A stretch of DNA of 8,757 bases from CAYGZQ01 sp964354375 [NCBI: uncultured Planctomycetota bacterium] (GTDB lineage: Bacteria; JAJVIF01; JAPKYR01), in the NCBI GenBank assembly GCA_964354375.1, contig CAYGZQ010000105.1:1-8757 (forward strand), written 5' to 3'. The notes under the pieces were generated by a model. The model was not told where the DNA came from. It saw only the letters and a list, made by a program, of their open reading frames with translations, and ran no database searches. The position numbers were made by a program, and so were the translations under genes. Positions 7,160 through 8,757 of the stretch are shown here, piece by piece (the stretch's first letter is position 1; the number at the start of each line of letters is the position of its first letter).

Positions 7160-7341
7160 GTAGGGGCAACCCCCTGTGGTTGCCCTCTGAAATCAACATT
7201 CCCTACCCCCGTAGGGGCAACCCCCCGTGGTTGCCCTCTGAAATCAACATTCCCTACCCCCGTAGGGGCAACCCCCCGTGGTTGCCCTCTAACATCAACG
7301 TCCCCGGCCCCTGAAGGGCAACCACGGGGGGTTGCCCCTAC
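7160..7341. repeat. Array of four REP-like hairpins, about 51-bp period (copy 2)
   Basis: The 25-bp cores are at 7162-7186, 7213-7237, 7264-7288 and 7315-7339. The first three are in one orientation with spacer TCTGAAATCAAC (third variant TCTAACATCAAC). The fourth is wholly inverted, ending GTTGCCCCTAC. Core 1 centre CAACCCCCTGTGGTTG is the exact reverse complement of core 1 in the first array, and core 4 centre is the exact reverse complement of cores 2 and 3. The array lies 38 bp after the lipoprotein stop and probably acts in transcript termination or mRNA 3'-end protection. Confidence 0.9.
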
Positions 7342-7361
7342 AGGAATGACCTCATGCGGAA

Positions 7362-7441
7362 GGGGACTGGCACACAGGTTTGCCCGACGACCAGGTCCTC
7401 GCTTCTCATATCGCCGGGGGCAAACCTGGGCGCCTGTCCCC
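7362..7441. repeat. 80-bp imperfect inverted-repeat element, present only in the second intergenic region
   Basis: Arms 7362-7385 (GGGGACTGGCACACAGGTTT...) and 7418-7441 (...GGGCGCCTGTCCCC) are reverse complements at 21 of 24 positions, around a 32-nt loop. The corresponding gap in copy 1 (2750-2780) has no such sequence, so the element was gained here or lost there after the cassettes separated. GGGGACTGGCAC/GTGCCTGTCCCC-like ends are, from memory, common in small dispersed hairpins of several phyla. No clear target duplication is visible. Confidence 0.8.
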
Positions 7442-7462
7442 GCTCTTGCTCAACACGGACAC

Positions 7463-7492
7463 AAAAAAAAGGACCCGGTATGCCGGGTCCTT
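7463..7492 (-). terminator. Rho-independent terminator of BNR gene copy 2
   Basis: The same perfect 10-bp stem as at 2784-2807 (AAGGACCCGG 7469-7478, CCGGGTCCTT 7483-7492) is followed on the minus strand by eight Ts (A tract 7463-7470, overlapping the stem by two), compared with five in copy 1. It begins 26 nt after the BNR stop codon. A strong stem plus a long U tract makes this a confident minus-strand terminator. Confidence 0.92.
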
Positions 7493-7517
7493 GTCAATAC
7501 GTTCTTGAATGAATCCG

Positions 7518-8757
7518 TCACTGCCACTCCATGTGACCCCGCCGGTACTGTATCTGCCATAACCCGGTGTCCGGGTTCAGCGCTGAATACACGAAGTGCC
7601 AGTTGTCCGTGTCATCTCTGATCGCAAGGTCGGACTGTTTGTTCTTGCTCCACATCTCCGAGACAAGCACCGGATCGCTCCATGTGGCGCCGTCATCGAT
7701 TGAGAACGCCGCCCGAATCAGGTCTCCTTCCCACCACACGGTGCCGAGTGTCGACGTGCCTTCCCAGTCGTAGTGAATGATCGGGCTGTCGAGGATCGAG
7801 AACATATCGCCGCCCTCATAAATCACAGCAGGCTCCGACCAGCTCGTCCCGTCGGACGAGTACGTGTAGCAGAGCTGATCGTGATCGGTCGCCTCCGGGT
7901 TCCGGACGAAAGTCACATAGTAGCCGGTGTCGTCGATTTGCAGGCCGGGATCGCGCGCGCCCGCTGTGCCGGAATCGGTTCCGTCCCAGATCACCGTCGA
8001 CGTGTCCCACGACAGGTAATCCGCAGCTTTCGCGAGCCGGATGATGTTGTTCCCGTCCTCGAAATAGGCCAGGTACATCGTTCCGTTGTAGAGGGCGCTT
8101 GATCTTGCCCGCGACAATGTTCCGGGGCTCGCGAGCGGGTACACCGGGAAGGACTGCCACACGCTGTCCGAGGGTCCGCAGTTGATACAATCGGGCGTTT
8201 CGGACCGTTTGAACTGTATCGATCCGCCATAGTCTCCGATCGCGTAGATGTATTTTTCGGCGTCCTGGAGAATTTCATTCGCGTGGAAGATGCTGTGACT
8301 GATGTGCGCGTACTCGCCGCCGTACGGACCGGAGATCGTTGTCGCGAAGAAACCGGTCGCGAACTGCGTCTCGTCGGGATCGATGAGATTCAGGGTCCGA
8401 TAGCTCGTGCCGCTCGCGGAAGGCCAGATTTTGTCCACGTCGGCGTGATGGTGCCAGCCCCAGGACACGAAGCTCCATTCCCATGTCGGGAAGGTCAGGC
8501 CGTCGTCCTGCGATCTGAACGCGGACGCATAGCTGGTGTTGCTGGTGCCGTTCCAAAGCCATTCTTCATAGGCGAACGTCACGTCCCCGTCGTTTTCCAC
8601 GATAATCGCCGGGGTGTACATATTGTAGCCGCCATTCGTCGGATTGAAGACAATCTCGTCCTCAAGCACCAGTACCGGCTTGAGCATCTCAGTGACCTCG
8701 AACCCCAGGCTCAGGGTTCCGCTCTGGGAGTCCGGGTTGTGAACGGTCACGTCGTAG
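7518..8757 (-). CDS. BNR/Asp-box propeller protein, sialidase-like fold, N-terminus beyond window
   Basis: The minus-strand frame is open from the window edge to TGA at 7520-7518, giving 412 visible residues. The GTG at 8750 is internal, since the frame continues upstream with Tyr-Asp and has no ribosome binding site. Three Asp-boxes (SxDxGxTW type) are visible: SQDDGLTF (fragment residue 82), SSDGTSW (300) and SIDDGATW (352). Repeated blade patterns such as LQIDDTGYYVTFV and LAIRDDTDNWHFVY support a BNR-type beta-propeller, the fold of sialidases and many extracellular binding proteins. The catalytic Arg triad and Tyr/Glu pair of true sialidases cannot be confirmed, so exo-sialidase activity is not claimed. 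The visible N-terminal stretch (about residues 1-30) looks like the end of a separate beta domain, so the full protein is probably larger and exported. It converges on the lipoprotein gene and its last 142 codons are duplicated at 2833-3263. Confidence 0.85.
   Translation of the reverse strand, partial: YDVTVHNPDSQSGTLSLGFEVTEMLKPVLVLEDEIVFNPTNGGYNMYTPAIIVENDGDVTFAYEEWLWNGTSNTSYASAFRSQDDGLTFPTWEWSFVSWGWHHHADVDKIWPSASGTSYRTLNLIDPDETQFATGFFATTISGPYGGEYAHISHSIFHANEILQDAEKYIYAIGDYGGSIQFKRSETPDCINCGPSDSVWQSFPVYPLASPGTLSRARSSALYNGTMYLAYFEDGNNIIRLAKAADYLSWDTSTVIWDGTDSGTAGARDPGLQIDDTGYYVTFVRNPEATDHDQLCYTYSSDGTSWSEPAVIYEGGDMFSILDSPIIHYDWEGTSTLGTVWWEGDLIRAAFSIDDGATWSDPVLVSEMWSKNKQSDLAIRDDTDNWHFVYSALNPDTGLWQIQYRRGHMEWQ

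Larger units (their letters stand above)
3264..7948. repeat. Segmental duplication, right copy (junction to end of shared BNR homology)
   Basis: Only 4568-7948 can be compared here, because the partner of 3264-4567 lies left of the window. The right edge of homology is in the BNR gene after GCAGGCCGG (7940-7948), matching the junction at 3255-3263 in the left copy. If the event was a simple tandem duplication the unit is 4685 bp and the left neighbour should show the same upstream gene and lipoprotein N-terminus. Confidence 0.7.

Noticed and set aside
7076-7621. 181-codon + strand frame through the second hairpin array, with a periodic PVGATPRGCPL-type peptide
   Set aside because: The repetition comes from the 51-bp DNA hairpin repeat. 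It overlaps the lipoprotein end, the terminator and the BNR gene, and has no ribosome binding site.
8748-8750. GTG as the start of the right-hand BNR gene
   Set aside because: The frame stays open to the edge, there is no ribosome binding site or signal peptide, and the sequence reads as an internal beta-strand region.

Overview
The window is a moderately GC-rich bacterial locus with strong GC3 coding bias. It is built almost entirely from two copies of one cassette: a large secreted lipoprotein with a beta-propeller on the + strand, converging on an Asp-box (BNR, sialidase-like) propeller protein on the - strand. A lipoprotein signal peptide, a PPC-type domain, LVIVD-type propeller blades, abundant REP-like hairpins and a MITE-like element suggest a diderm with a large exported-protein repertoire, probably an uncultivated or candidate-phylum-type bacterium. 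The taxonomy is inference only. No housekeeping gene, tRNA or rRNA is visible.

Layout. 1-2552 (+): residues equivalent to 301-1150 of lipoprotein copy 1, whose N-terminus lies left of the window. 2565-2749: four REP-like hairpins at about 51-bp spacing. 2781-2807: terminator for the - strand gene. 2833-3263 (-): the last 142 codons of a BNR gene, cut off at its 5' side. 3264-3411 (+): the last 48 codons of an unrelated gene, fused at the cut. 3451-3612: a 152-bp MITE-like element with 18-bp terminal inverted repeats and a 5-bp target duplication. 3613-3669: promoter candidate and a strong ribosome binding site. 3670-7122 (+): complete lipoprotein copy 2 (1150 aa). 7160-7341: second four-hairpin cluster. 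7362-7441: an 80-bp inverted repeat found only in copy 2. 7463-7492: terminator. 7518 to window end (-): BNR protein copy 2, 412 residues visible, N-terminus beyond the window.

The two cassettes run in register from 1/4568 to 3263/7948. Their divergence is uneven. By hand count the BNR tails are about 93% identical in DNA and the lipoprotein residues 301-571 about 87% identical in protein. The first part of the propeller (572-860) is only about 61%, and 861-1150 about 79%. BNR-tail differences are mostly synonymous, although copy 1 is now headless. This points to a duplication (or two older cassettes plus a recent deletion) followed by diversification or recombination focused on the first half of the propeller.

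Function. Both proteins look like cell-surface or secreted propellers, likely for binding or processing of an extracellular polymer or protein. No catalytic assignment can be made. The convergent gene ends are separated by hairpin arrays that probably also stop read-through. No classical defence, CRISPR or biosynthetic system is present. The unusual content is the diversifying lipoprotein pair and the small-element activity around it.
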